A DNA stretch of 49,098 bases from Acidobacteria bacterium 13_2_20CM_57_17 (GCA_001914785.1 MNDE01000067.1:1-49098), one strand, 5' to 3'; positions 31,504 to 40,865 are shown, numbered from the stretch's first letter. Translations and numbers: made by a program. The notes: generated from the letters alone by a model not told the origin.

Positions 31504-32061
31504 ATGCTCCATGCTTGGCACGACGTTTCTCCCGGCGACGATCTCCCGCGCGATTTTCAAGCCGTCATCGAAATTCCCCTGGGCTCCAATGTGAAATACG
31601 AATTAGACAAAGCCAGCGGCCTCTTGAGAGTGGATCGCATCATCCATTCGGCGGTGTTCTATCCTGCTAATTATGGCTTCATCCCGCAAACCTACGCCGA
31701 CGACAACGATCCACTGGACGTCCTCGTCTTGTGCCAGGAGCCGGTGCAGCCCCTCGCGCTCATCAAAGCGCGTGCCATCGGCTTGATGACTATGATCGAT
31801 TCCGGCGCCAGCGACGACAAAGTCATCGCCGTGGCCACCAACGATCCCGAATTCAACAGCTACGTCGAGGCCAACGAGTTGCCGCCGCACCGCTTGCTAG
31901 TTCTGAAACGCTTTTTCCAGGACTACAAGCAACTCGAAGGCAAGCAGGTTCAGGTGGAAGATATTCGCCCGGCGTACGCGGCCGTCAAGGTCATCGAGAA
32001 TGCCCTGGCGCGCTACAAGAAAGACCGGGACAAGCTGCGCTCGAAAGACGGCCACGGATGA
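31504..32061 (+). CDS. ppa: Inorganic pyrophosphatase
   Basis: Hydrolyses pyrophosphate to drive biosynthesis. Family I signature: EIPLGSNVKYELDK, FYPANYGFIPQTYADDNDPLDVLV, where the three metal-binding aspartates lie, and ARAIGLMTMIDSG. 185 residues. AAGGAT lies about 11 bases before the ATG. The selenoprotein candidate follows 46 bases downstream; PPi-releasing steps include tRNA and Sec-tRNA charging, but no specific tie is implied. Confidence 0.95.
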   Translation: MLHAWHDVSPGDDLPRDFQAVIEIPLGSNVKYELDKASGLLRVDRIIHSAVFYPANYGFIPQTYADDNDPLDVLVLCQEPVQPLALIKARAIGLMTMIDSGASDDKVIAVATNDPEFNSYVEANELPPHRLLVLKRFFQDYKQLEGKQVQVEDIRPAYAAVKVIENALARYKKDRDKLRSKDGHG

Positions 32062-32107
32062 TAGTATTTTTGCCGCGGCCAACTAAATACACGGAGAAGA
32101 GTTTCCA

Positions 32108-32860
32108 TTGAAACGCTTCTGGAAATGGACGGCGGGAATATTGGGCGTGCTGTTCGTTGCTGCCTTTGCCGCTCTGTCCTACATGGCCGGGAGCCCCAAG
32201 GACGCGTACGGCATGGTGCGCTACGCGCTGCCCCACATGCATCGTGGCACACTGAGAGTCGGCAGCGACGCACCGGACGCGCGAATTGTCGCGCTCGATG
32301 GCGTCAGCCGTTTTCACATTCGCGAACGTACGCATGACCGTCCGCTCGTTCTCGTCTTCGGGAGTTTTACTTGACCGCCATTTCGCCGCCAGGTTGGCGA
32401 CGTCGTCCAAATTTATGAAGACTACAAAGGCCGCGCGGATTTTCTGACCGTTTACGTTCGCGAAGCGCATCCCACCGACGAGTGGCAAATGAAATCGAAT
32501 CTCAAAGACGACGTTTGTTACGCGCAGCCGAAAACGCTGGAGCAGCGCGTGATGATCGCGAATGATTTCGTCAAAAGATTCAAGTTCACTCTGCCCTTCG
32601 GAATCGATGACATGAGCAACGCCGCCAATGATGCGTACGCCGCGTGGCCCGAGCGCATTTACATCATTGATGAGAGCGGCCGCATCGCCTACCGCGGTGG
32701 GATCGGGCCGTTCAACTACAAGCCGGAAGAAGCCCGCGAATGGCTTGCCGCGCGATACGGCGCAGTAAAACACGAAGCGCCCAAATCCTCCACGAATGCA
32801 GCACCTGCCACTGGAGCAGCGGCATCGCCGACGCCCGCGCCAAGCGCTGCCGCAAAGTAA
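32108..32860 (+). CDS. Candidate selenoprotein: iodothyronine deiodinase-family thioredoxin-fold protein
   Basis: Reading through the in-frame TGA at 32372-32374 gives 250 residues with selenocysteine at position 89. An N-terminal membrane anchor (about residues 4-26, WKWTAGILGVLFVAAF) is followed by the thioredoxin-fold active site FGSFT-U-PPF, which aligns with the deiodinase site (GSxTUPxF) of animals. The whole of the remaining domain matches: ADFLTVYVREAHPTDEW, YAAWPERIYII, GRIAYRGGIGPFNYKPEE. Downstream of the TGA both frames of the protein are in the same register (32375 on to 32860), so no frameshift is needed. The start is a TTG, with GGAG 11 bases upstream. A Pro/Ala/Ser tail ends it. 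In the family, Sec attacks iodine in deiodinases; the bacterial role, perhaps peroxide or other redox chemistry, is not known. An ordinary stop with an 88-residue product is the alternative, but a decayed 3' half would not keep these motifs. Confidence 0.88.
32384..32402 (+). promoter_or_regulatory. Candidate bacterial SECIS hairpin
   Basis: CGCCA (32387-32391) pairs with TGGCG (32395-32399) around a GGT loop; beyond a C-A mismatch, two further pairs continue (CG at 32384-32385, with CG at 32401-32402). The GG of the apical loop is 18 bases after the TGA, within the usual 16-37 range for SelB recognition, and the loop contains the G-rich feature expected. The pairing was read by eye, not folded. 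Confidence 0.5.
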
Positions 32861-32867
32861 CGTCGCC

Positions 32868-33683
32868 GTGAAAAGGAGAGCGCGCACCAACAAACGAAAC
32901 GCTAGCCCGCTCAAAAGAGTCGGACTGGCGCGGGCTATCTCAAAACTTGGCTATTGCTCGCGTTCGCGCGCGGCGGAGCTGATCGCCGCGGGACGCGTGA
33001 AATGCAATGGCACGATTCGCCGCGATCCGGAAACGCCGGTGCGTCTCAGAGAAGACCGCATCGAAATCGACGGCCAACTCCTATCGCGCAGTTCCAAGAT
33101 TTATCTCGCGCTGAATAAACCGCGCGGAATTGTGACAACAGCAGCCGACGAAAAAGGACGGGATACAGTTTATTCGCTTCTCCCAGCGAATTTGCCGTGG
33201 CTTGCTCCCGTCGGCCGGCTGGACAAAGCGAGCGAAGGATTGTTGCTGCTGACCAATGATTCGGAATGGGCCGCGAAAATTACAGCGCCCGAAACGCATC
33301 TTGATAAAACATATCACGTGCAAATCAACGCCGTCGCCGATGAAACACTACTGCAACAATTGCGAAATGGAATCCGCACCAGCGATTGCGAATTCCTGCG
33401 GGTGAAAAACGCCCGCATGCTTCGCCAAGGCGAACAAAATTCGTGGTTGGAAATTGTTCTGCACGAAGGCAAGAACCGCCACATTCGCAGAATGCTCGAA
33501 GCCCTCAAAATAGAAGTGCTCCGCCTCGTCCGTGTCGCCATCGGACCACTGGCACTGGGCGATTTGGCGAAAGGCGCTACACGGGTGCTCGAGGAAAAAG
33601 AAAAGCAGGCTCTGGATCGCGCGATGCAATCGCGAAATCCTGAGCCTGCTTCTCTGATAGGAGCTATTTCGATTTGTAGGTGA
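32868..33683 (+). CDS. Pseudouridine synthase, RsuA/RluB family
   Basis: Isomerises uridine to pseudouridine in rRNA. An N-terminal S4 RNA-binding domain (ARAISKLGYCSRSRAAELI) precedes the catalytic domain with GRLDKASEGLLLLTND, where the aspartate is the nucleophile, and the KTYHVQI and GKNRHIRRMLEAL segments of the RsuA/RluB/E/F group. Whether it acts on 16S or 23S RNA cannot be told. The GTG at 32868, seven bases after the selenoprotein stop, is chosen; no strong Shine-Dalgarno is seen. Its 3' end overlaps the convergent gene at 33664 by 20 bases. Confidence 0.9.
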   Translation: MKRRARTNKRNASPLKRVGLARAISKLGYCSRSRAAELIAAGRVKCNGTIRRDPETPVRLREDRIEIDGQLLSRSSKIYLALNKPRGIVTTAADEKGRDTVYSLLPANLPWLAPVGRLDKASEGLLLLTNDSEWAAKITAPETHLDKTYHVQINAVADETLLQQLRNGIRTSDCEFLRVKNARMLRQGEQNSWLEIVLHEGKNRHIRRMLEALKIEVLRLVRVAIGPLALGDLAKGATRVLEEKEKQALDRAMQSRNPEPASLIGAISICR

Positions 33684-35883
33684 AGGTCACTCTCGTTTCT
33701 TCATCAAGCACCAACGGCCTGACGAAGTTGTACGAATTCCCTGCTCGAGGCACATCGACGCGAACCGGAAGCACGCCGGAAATGCGCTGCTGCAGATTCG
33801 TCACGTTGGAGGAAGCGGCCATCTGCTGCTTCTCCGCGTTCTTCCGCGCGTCGCGCTGAAGTCGTTCTAAATCGCGGCTGGTAAGACTCCCGCTGCTGGC
33901 AGTGACTTCGATAGCTTCCATTGCCGCCCCAACGCTGAGCGCAGAGTTGAAGGGCGAGGGCCTGCTGCCATCGTAATTAAGCTGGCTCACGAGCTGCTTG
34001 AAGCCGCGTGCAGTGGCGGTTATTTTGACTTGACCAGACGGCAAGTTGGAAACGACCCAGCGGCCTGAGGAATCGGTTACAACGTTCCGAACGGCTCCCG
34101 TGCCAAGATGGGTTACGGTGACTTGCGCGTTGGGAATTATCGCTCCGGATTGGTCGACAATAACTCCGCCAAGCTGACCGGGAAGCAAGGAAACCATGTC
34201 GATGCTTCGGACGAAGTATCCGCTTCCAATTCCGCCGGCTTCTCCCTCTGCTCCCGAGACGTCCAGAGAAGAAAGCGGCAACAAATTCGCAGCGATGGCA
34301 TCGCCGCCGAAGTCTTTCACTTTGTACTGTTCGGGGAGGAACACTTCCCATTGCAGCAAATTGATGGGCACATCCATTTTCGGAAGGGAAAGATCGGAGC
34401 CGCCTTTTTTCGCAAACGGCGCGCCCGAATGCATGAACACAAATGAAACGGTGTAGGAATCCGTGGGCCGAAAGCCGGCTCGCAACAACGGAACGCGATT
34501 GCCATCAGGACCTTCGACGGGTTTCACTTTTTCTCCAGCAACTTCGGCCGAGAGAATGCTCGCACCTTGAGGCAAAGCTACCTTCAAGAATGGCTGGGCC
34601 TGATTTTTTATGGTGAGTTTGATTTCGGTCAGCGATCGCCCTTCCGTAGTTACAAGCGTGGTGACGACAGCGCGTTCAGCGACGGCGGCGAGCACGCTGC
34701 TGTCCGGAAAGCGCGTCCATTCGAGCGCGAGCGCAGGTTTTTCGTTCGGCTGCTTGTGGTAACGAAATGCGGCTTGCATGGGAAATCGCGAGAGAGAACG
34801 AAGGTGCGGATTCACTTCCTTGAAATCCATGCGCTTGAGGCCGCCCGCCTCCGCGGCGGTGAGCTCGATGGTGCCGGCGCCTTCGACGAGAACTTCTCCG
34901 GTTTCGCGCTGCGCATCCTTGAAACTGAGAAAGGGCGTGTCGACTTTGGCCGCGGTAATGGATTCTTCCATGGAGATCAGGAACTGGTGGCTGCGTTGCG
35001 CCGCGCCGGTGACGTTCAATGTCAAGACGCCGGCTTCGAATTCGCTGGACTCAATCGATGCGCCAGTAGCCCCGGTGATTTCGAACCCAGCGGGGACTTC
35101 GATTTGAAATTGCGAAGGCTCGCCTTGCACGACGGTGATGTCCGCGAGAGCGGCGATCCGAATGTCCGCTTCGCTGACAGAGACGAGGGTCTTCACGTCC
35201 GAGAGAAAGCGCACTTCTTTCGGCACGACAGGAGCGACCGTTTCGCGCGTTGTCCACCAGATGTTCGCCGGCTGCCCGGGCACAAGCGTGGCTTCGATGG
35301 AGGTTTGGCCTTTCTCCGAGGACCGCGAGGTGATTATGCCGGGGTTGATTCGAACGTAGGTGTGGTCGCCGGGAACGACAAGGGCGAGCCGCGCGCTCCC
35401 TGCCGAGGGAACGGGAAGACTGAACGAAGCGCGTCCGGCTTCCATGTTGAGAGGAAAGCCGGCGTCGAGCGTGACGGCGAAGTCCGCTGGCCCCGAGAGA
35501 ACCGCGGTGTGCGTGCCGTTTTCCAGTTCGAGCGGCAAGCCTTTCCCTTCCTGGCGAGCGTCGAGAATGGCCATTCCGGTTGTCAGAGGAATCTTGGTCG
35601 CACCCTTATGGAGGATTTCTCCCTGCAATTGGACAGTGCCTTGCACAGATTCATTTGCGACGCGGAACTTTAGGTCTGCGCGCTTTACGGTGTACGGAAC
35701 CGGCGGCGTGTCCGGTTTCCTCGTAGGTTTGCTCGCCAATTCGAGAAGCCGATTGTATTCGTCGAGAGGAAGAGTGACATTTCCCGAGGATGGCACCGGA
35801 GGAAGGGCGGCATCGTCTGCCGCAGCCGCAAAACCGGGAAGAACCAGTATCCATGCCAAAAATATCGCGAATAGCTTTTTCAT
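33664..35883 (-). CDS. Large secreted protein with inserted carboxypeptidase-regulatory-like domain
   Basis: 739 residues with a signal peptide (LFAIFLAWILVLPGFAAA). The bulk is a long beta-rich domain shared with the next gene (begins near LPLDEYNRLLEL). Around residues 583-655 an Ig-like carboxypeptidase regulatory domain is inserted (GGVIVDQSGAIIPNAQVTV ... DSSGRWVVSNLPSG), absent from the paralogue. The C-terminus (GVLPVRVDVPRAGNSY) is again shared. Role unknown: perhaps surface or glycan-binding. It overlaps the end of 35880-37886 by four bases (ATGA). Confidence 0.8.
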   Translation of the reverse strand: MKKLFAIFLAWILVLPGFAAAADDAALPPVPSSGNVTLPLDEYNRLLELASKPTRKPDTPPVPYTVKRADLKFRVANESVQGTVQLQGEILHKGATKIPLTTGMAILDARQEGKGLPLELENGTHTAVLSGPADFAVTLDAGFPLNMEAGRASFSLPVPSAGSARLALVVPGDHTYVRINPGIITSRSSEKGQTSIEATLVPGQPANIWWTTRETVAPVVPKEVRFLSDVKTLVSVSEADIRIAALADITVVQGEPSQFQIEVPAGFEITGATGASIESSEFEAGVLTLNVTGAAQRSHQFLISMEESITAAKVDTPFLSFKDAQRETGEVLVEGAGTIELTAAEAGGLKRMDFKEVNPHLRSLSRFPMQAAFRYHKQPNEKPALALEWTRFPDSSVLAAVAERAVVTTLVTTEGRSLTEIKLTIKNQAQPFLKVALPQGASILSAEVAGEKVKPVEGPDGNRVPLLRAGFRPTDSYTVSFVFMHSGAPFAKKGGSDLSLPKMDVPINLLQWEVFLPEQYKVKDFGGDAIAANLLPLSSLDVSGAEGEAGGIGSGYFVRSIDMVSLLPGQLGGVIVDQSGAIIPNAQVTVTHLGTGAVRNVVTDSSGRWVVSNLPSGQVKITATARGFKQLVSQLNYDGSRPSPFNSALSVGAAMEAIEVTASSGSLTSRDLERLQRDARKNAEKQQMAASSNVTNLQQRISGVLPVRVDVPRAGNSYNFVRPLVLDEETRVTFTYKSK

Positions 35884-37886
35884 TTGCCACCTGCCTTTTT
35901 CTCGTGCTGATACGTTAGTCCCGCGGACGGGGCCTGATTTTCTCCGGTAAGTTCAGAGACCAGATAAATTGAAGGACCGAACGCGGGGAAAGAAACACGG
36001 ATGGGAAGAATCCCGGCGCGCTTCCCTGCCAAAGAGTCCGCCTTGAATTTGTCGAGAAGCGCCTCGGTTGCGACCTGCGAGCGCTTCCATTTGGCTTCGT
36101 CCTTGGCATCCGTGTCGGATGGTTTAGGTGGCTGAGGACCGGCTGAAGGTGCTAACACTCCTGCCACGCCCCCACCTTCGCCCCCGTCGACTCGTGACGC
36201 TGGTGGGTTAAGCGCTGACGAGAGAGAATTTTCGTAGGGCTCCGTTCGAAAGGCTCCTGGTTCGGGCGTCACTTTGAATAGTGGGGGATGGTAAACGAGA
36301 AGTCCGGTGCGGGAAACGGGAAGATCGAGCGCGGGGAGGCCCAGCTTGAACTCGCCTTTGTCGTTCCAGGCGCTGCCGCGGCTTAAGTAGACAACTTCGA
36401 CAGCAAACTCCGGCGCTTCTTCGCCGGCGCGAGCTTTGTCGAGCGGCAAGAGCAGGCTGCCGTCGGGCGACTGGCCCGGCCGCACGGCTTTGCCTGCGAG
36501 CGACGCGCTCCAGAGCGTGGCGCCGGATGGCAAGGTGACCTTGAGGAAATTGCGCTGGTTGTTTCGAACGGCGTAGCGCGCTTGGACGAGGGTTTTGCCC
36601 TGACTGCTAATCAGAACGTGGTAGCGAGCTTCGGAGATGTTGGCCAGGAGAACGGCCTGGGGCGTGTACCGCGCCACATCCAAGCTGAGCGAACGCGCCA
36701 AGTTGGCATCGCCGGTGAGAAACCGGAACGCCGCGAGCGAAGGAGACTGGCGATTCGAAATCATTGGGCCGAGGTCCGTTGCATCGGCGTTATCGAGCCC
36801 TTCGGACTTGAGATCCTTGATTTCCCCCGCGCCAAGAACTTCCACGGCAACGCCACCGGTTTCGCGCTCGGTGTTGAGTAGACGAAGGAGTGGAATGTCG
36901 ATTTGTCCTTCGCGAGGGCTGCGTGTTTCTCCGGTCACGACGAATCGCGCATTTTGCTCGACGGGTTCTAGAAACGTAACGGAGAGTTCGTTGGCTTTCA
37001 CTTCCCAATCGGCCACCATCGCGCCCAGAACCTGGTTGATAGTGACTTTGTCGGGGACTTGAATTCTTGCGACGCGCGCAGCGCCTTGCGTTACCTCAAG
37101 ACTTATTTCGGCGTTGATGGAAGTTGAATCTTCGCCGAGGCCCAAGAGTTGCGTCAACGATCCCCGCATGCGCAGAGGCAACGTGGCGCGATGGTCCTCG
37201 GTCTTCCTGCGCCAAGCAAAGGTGAGCGCTTCGTTCCCGCGCCCATAAGCGATCCACTTGCTTTCCGCCGCGGATTCGGATTTTTCCGAGAGGAGGCCAC
37301 CGGTGAGTCGGACGTCAACGCCCTGGCGAGGAAGTTGAACGGACGCGCGCGTCACCCCGGAGACGGTTGAAGGCAGGGTGATACTCTCTTCGCCGTTTAC
37401 GGACGAGACGGGAATGGCAATATCAAGCAACAAGACTCCGCGGCCCGAATGAGAGAGGAGCGCGGAGAGCTGGCCGCTCGCCTTGTCACCCGCGCTGGGA
37501 ACGAGAGAAACGAGCTTGCCGTCGAGCCGGGCTTCGCGAACCAGAAGACCTGCCGGAACCGGAACACGCACCCAGCCATCTTTCAGGACATCGACCGTGA
37601 GGCTCGCCCGGCCGGAAGCGAGTTCACCATCGATGCGAAGATCATAGTCAATCCGCGTGAGAGTAGCTTCGACGGGAGGCGGCTCCGGTTCGCGTTCGGT
37701 GGGATAAGCTCTCGCGTGAAGCGTGCGGTATTCCTCGACAGGCAAAACGACCCAACCAGGCGAATGAGCAACGGTTTGGGCCAAGGAGCCGGCCGCAGAA
37801 ATAAATAGGAAAACAAGGAGAGCGCCGAAAAGTAGCAATCGGCGCCTATTTCCCAAAGTGAGAAATGATGCGATTCGTACGGGCAT
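35880..37886 (-). CDS. Large secreted protein, tandem paralogue
   Basis: 668 residues starting MPVRIASFLTLG at 37886, with AGGAGG eight bases upstream; the frame to 38003 is not used. A signal or anchor segment (LLLFGALLVFLFISAAG) follows. It shares overall layout with the next gene: the start VLPVEEYRTLHARA parallels LPLDEYNRLLELA, and the tail GILPIRVSFPAFGPSIY parallels GVLPVRVDVPRAGNSY. It has no carboxypeptidase-regulatory insertion; instead a Pro/Gly/Asp-rich linker lies there. Function not recognised. Confidence 0.78.
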   Translation of the reverse strand: MPVRIASFLTLGNRRRLLLFGALLVFLFISAAGSLAQTVAHSPGWVVLPVEEYRTLHARAYPTEREPEPPPVEATLTRIDYDLRIDGELASGRASLTVDVLKDGWVRVPVPAGLLVREARLDGKLVSLVPSAGDKASGQLSALLSHSGRGVLLLDIAIPVSSVNGEESITLPSTVSGVTRASVQLPRQGVDVRLTGGLLSEKSESAAESKWIAYGRGNEALTFAWRRKTEDHRATLPLRMRGSLTQLLGLGEDSTSINAEISLEVTQGAARVARIQVPDKVTINQVLGAMVADWEVKANELSVTFLEPVEQNARFVVTGETRSPREGQIDIPLLRLLNTERETGGVAVEVLGAGEIKDLKSEGLDNADATDLGPMISNRQSPSLAAFRFLTGDANLARSLSLDVARYTPQAVLLANISEARYHVLISSQGKTLVQARYAVRNNQRNFLKVTLPSGATLWSASLAGKAVRPGQSPDGSLLLPLDKARAGEEAPEFAVEVVYLSRGSAWNDKGEFKLGLPALDLPVSRTGLLVYHPPLFKVTPEPGAFRTEPYENSLSSALNPPASRVDGGEGGGVAGVLAPSAGPQPPKPSDTDAKDEAKWKRSQVATEALLDKFKADSLAGKRAGILPIRVSFPAFGPSIYLVSELTGENQAPSAGLTYQHEKKAGGK

Positions 37887-38092
37887 ACAAGTAGCCTCCT
37901 CATCTGCAAGATGAACTTTGGGGTGAATTTGTTGGACAACCCGGGGACGAAGCGTGCTATTGAGTGCATAGGATGGCGCGCAGGATGAAGATGGTTGTCC
38001 CATAAAATGGTCTCCTCATAGAAAGAGCGCGGCATACGACTGCCGGTACTCTGAGTTAGAACGGAACGGAGATTTTTTCTTGCAGGGGTAGA

Positions 38093-38124
38093 CCGCCAAG
38101 AGCGGCCCACCTCAGAAGGCGGGC
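38093..38124. repeat. Tandem hairpin element
   Basis: Two adjoining hairpins: CCGC/GCGG (38093-38096, 38102-38105) and GCCCACCT/AGGCGGGC (38105-38112, 38117-38124, one G-T pair). Located in the 286-base gap between cheB's 3' end and the secreted-protein gene start. Resembles the window's other dispersed repeats. Confidence 0.5.
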
Positions 38125-38172
38125 CCCACAAAGGATTCGAGTATCGCCAAGCGGAAACGTTCAGGTTGCGGA

Positions 38173-39306
38173 TCAGGATTTTCGGGCGGAAGTATTTCGT
38201 AAAATCGCGGCGGGGATCTGGGACAGCGACAGAACTTCATTCACGGCACCGCGAAGAATAGCTTCTCGGGGCATGCCGAACACGACGCAACTGGCTTCAT
38301 CCTGGGCAATGGTGAGGGCCTCTGCCTGCTTCATTTCGAGGAGGCCGTCTGCGCCATCGTCGCCCATGCCGGTCATCAAAACGCCGACGGCACTGGCTCC
38401 TGCAGCTTGCGCCACAGAGCGGAACAGCACATTGACGCTGGGGCGGTGCCGGGAGACCAAGGAGCCGTCACGCACTTCGAGAAAATAGCTGGGACCGAGG
38501 CGGCGGACAAGCGTGTGCCGGTTTCCGGGAGCAATATAGGCGCGCCCAGGAACGACTTTGTCGCCGTCAGCGGCTTCTTTGACTTCGATGCGGCAAATAC
38601 CATTGAGACGCTTGGCGAACGCCGCCGTGAAGCCCTCGGGCATATGCTGAACGGCGACGATTCCCGGACAATCCTGAGGCATCTGTTCGAAAACCTGGAG
38701 CAAAGCTTCTGTGCCTCCTGTGGAGGCGCCGATGGCGATAATCTTTTCCCGTTGCTGCGAAGATTGCGGCAGGACAACGGAAGGAATCACAACATCGGCG
38801 GAATGATGGCGCGAGGAATCTTTGCGGAGCCTGCGAAATTTGCTTACGCGGGCAGTCGCTGCAGCGCGAACGGTATCTTCGAGCAGAACGGCGGATTCTT
38901 CGAGGAACCCACGGATCCCCACTTTCGGTTTAGTGATGATATCCACCGCTCCGATTTCCAGAGCGCGGATGGCCGCTTCGGTTCTGGGGCCGGTGAGTTC
39001 AGAACAAATGACGACGGGCACCGGATTCTGGGACATCACCTTCTCTAGAAACGTGAGGCCATCCATCCTCGGCATTTCCAGATCGAGAAGAATGACGTCG
39101 GGCGGGAATTTCTTCATTTTGTCCATGGCGATGAAGGGATCGGCAGCCACGTTGACACAGAATCCACGCTTCTCGGAGAGCACAGACCCCAGCACTTGGC
39201 GCACGATGGCGGAATCATCCACGACGAGGACATTCAAGACACCGGAGTCACCCGGAGCGGTGGCGGGGAGAGTCTCTGCGAAATCGCGATGCTTGTCGGA
39301 GCTCAC
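38173..39306 (-). CDS. cheB: Chemotaxis protein-glutamate methylesterase CheB
   Basis: Removes methyl groups from MCP glutamates when phosphorylated by CheA, giving adaptation. N-terminal receiver domain ([14 protein letters not shown], phospho-acceptor Asp near residue 75 in [11 protein letters not shown]), then the methylesterase with the catalytic Ser ([11 protein letters not shown]), His ([12 protein letters not shown]) and Asp (GMGDDGADG). 377 residues is normal. The GTG at 39306 has AGGA seven bases upstream. It is the last gene of the cluster, 63 bases after cheR. Confidence 0.96.
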   Translation of the reverse strand: MSSDKHRDFAETLPATAPGDSGVLNVLVVDDSAIVRQVLGSVLSEKRGFCVNVAADPFIAMDKMKKFPPDVILLDLEMPRMDGLTFLEKVMSQNPVPVVICSELTGPRTEAAIRALEIGAVDIITKPKVGIRGFLEESAVLLEDTVRAAATARVSKFRRLRKDSSRHHSADVVIPSVVLPQSSQQREKIIAIGASTGGTEALLQVFEQMPQDCPGIVAVQHMPEGFTAAFAKRLNGICRIEVKEAADGDKVVPGRAYIAPGNRHTLVRRLGPSYFLEVRDGSLVSRHRPSVNVLFRSVAQAAGASAVGVLMTGMGDDGADGLLEMKQAEALTIAQDEASCVVFGMPREAILRGAVNEVLSLSQIPAAILRNTSARKS

Positions 39307-39369
39307 GTTTTTTCCTATTCATGAAACCCGGCGTCGAACAGCAACGGCGCGGAACTGCAAGCAAGTCAC

Positions 39370-40314
39370 TCAGTCGCGAACTGTATGATCGCGGCGCTGC
39401 AGAATGCACAGAGCCCCACCGCGGGCCATAGGACTCCTCAGCGACGGGAACACTTTCGGTGCAACGAACTGTAACTTGTCGGCGACGCCATGGAGGCTTT
39501 CCGCATGGCCGAGGAACAGATATCCAGTAGGGAATAAGTGTTTTCCAAGAGAGTCGACAACTTTTATTTTTGTTTCCCACTGAAAATAGATCAACACATT
39601 ACGGCAGAAAATCAGATCAAACGGGCCGGTGACAGTATAGGGTTCCCGAGTGAGATTGAGCCGCTGAAACCGAACGACTTGGCGGAGTTCTTCGACCGCC
39701 TTGATTTTGCCTTTTTCCGGGCCAAAGCCCTTCAGAAGAAAGTTGCGCTGATATTCGACCGGAACGCCGGAAATTTTCTCGACGGGCCAGACGCCAGCGG
39801 AGGCTCGGGCCAAAACCTTGGTGGAGAGGTCCGTTCCAAGAACTTCGATCTTCCAACCGGCGGCTGGCGGAAAACATGTGAGCAGCGCCATCGCCAGTGA
39901 ATAGGCTTCTTCGCCCGTGGAACATGCCGCGCTCCAAACTCGCAGAGTCTTGCCGCGTTTGCCGGTGTCGGCGTCTGCCGCCCATTCGGGGAAAACGCGC
40001 GTGCGGAGACAATCGAAAGCAGCGGGTTCGCGGAAGAAATGGGTTTCGTTGGTGCAAATGCAATCGAGCATCAGCACCATTTCCTGGGGATCGGCCTTCA
40101 CGCGCCGGTAGTAGGAAGCGAAGGAGTTCAATTCCAGGGCGCGCAATCTCTTCCATAAACGGCTGACCAACATGGCGCGGTTCTTGGCGCCCAAGTGGAT
40201 TCCGGATTCGCGGAGGACGAGGGCCTGGAACAGATGGAACTCTTCCGCCGCGAGATCCGGAATCGGCTTAGGCAACACTAACGACGAATGCGCGGGCACT
40301 TCTCCGGAGTCCAT
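39370..40314 (-). CDS. cheR: Chemotaxis protein methyltransferase CheR
   Basis: Methylates MCP glutamates with S-adenosylmethionine. A short N-terminal helical domain precedes the methyltransferase core (SAM motif RVWSAACSTGEEAYSLAM; NETHFFREPAAFD; DLIFCRNVLIYF). 314 residues; the C-terminus shows no TPR. The ATG overlaps the cheW stop by one base (TAATG), implying coupled translation. Confidence 0.95.
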   Translation of the reverse strand: MDSGEVPAHSSLVLPKPIPDLAAEEFHLFQALVLRESGIHLGAKNRAMLVSRLWKRLRALELNSFASYYRRVKADPQEMVLMLDCICTNETHFFREPAAFDCLRTRVFPEWAADADTGKRGKTLRVWSAACSTGEEAYSLAMALLTCFPPAAGWKIEVLGTDLSTKVLARASAGVWPVEKISGVPVEYQRNFLLKGFGPEKGKIKAVEELRQVVRFQRLNLTREPYTVTGPFDLIFCRNVLIYFQWETKIKVVDSLGKHLFPTGYLFLGHAESLHGVADKLQFVAPKVFPSLRSPMARGGALCILQRRDHTVRD

Positions 40315-40865
40315 TACGTCGCCTCTGGCTGGCCCTCGGCGATTTCGCCTGCGTCCATCGGCGCATTAACGGTGGACGATTGAAGAGTGGAAACGGTCAA
40401 CAGCTCGGTATTGCTCAAAACGCTGTCGATGTTCAAGATGAGGGCAAATTTCTTGCCGAGTTTGCCCATCCCGAAGAGATATTCCAAACGCACGCGAGTG
40501 CCGAATGCGGGCGGCTCTTCGATGTCCTTGGGAGCGAGATCGATAACCTGGTTGACGGCATCGGCGATCACGCCCATCACAGCGCGCTCGGAGTCCTGCT
40601 CGATTTCAACGATGACGATGCAGGTCGTCTTACTTACCGGGCGCTCCTTGAGACCGAAGCGGACGGTGAGATCGACAACGGGAACGACGTTACCGCGCAG
40701 GTTGATGACGCCACGAATCCACTCGGGCACTTTGGGCACCTTGGTGACGGTGGTGTACTCGATGATTTCTTTTACGCGCTGAATGTTGATGGCGTATTCC
40801 TCATCCGCGAGGAAAAAGGTCAAGTATTGCTGTTGGATGACTTCTTCTTTCTCTTTGATTTCCAT
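40314..40865 (-). CDS. cheW: Chemotaxis coupling protein CheW
   Basis: Bridges CheA to receptors in the array. 183 residues with the CheW-type beta-barrel (EYAINIQRVKEIIEY, WIRGVINLRGNVVPVVDLTVRFG) and C-terminal LILNIDSVL. GGAGGA lies five bases before the ATG. It follows the MCP gene directly (15 bases) and overlaps cheR by one base. Confidence 0.95.
   Translation of the reverse strand: MEIKEKEEVIQQQYLTFFLADEEYAINIQRVKEIIEYTTVTKVPKVPEWIRGVINLRGNVVPVVDLTVRFGLKERPVSKTTCIVIVEIEQDSERAVMGVIADAVNQVIDLAPKDIEEPPAFGTRVRLEYLFGMGKLGKKFALILNIDSVLSNTELLTVSTLQSSTVNAPMDAGEIAEGQPEAT

Noticed and set aside
32108..32374. 88-residue protein ending at TGA, with a separate downstream gene at 32489-32860
   Set aside because: The two parts are in the same frame, and the intervening sequence keeps the family motifs. 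A pseudogene would not be expected to keep them, so read-through as selenocysteine is preferred.
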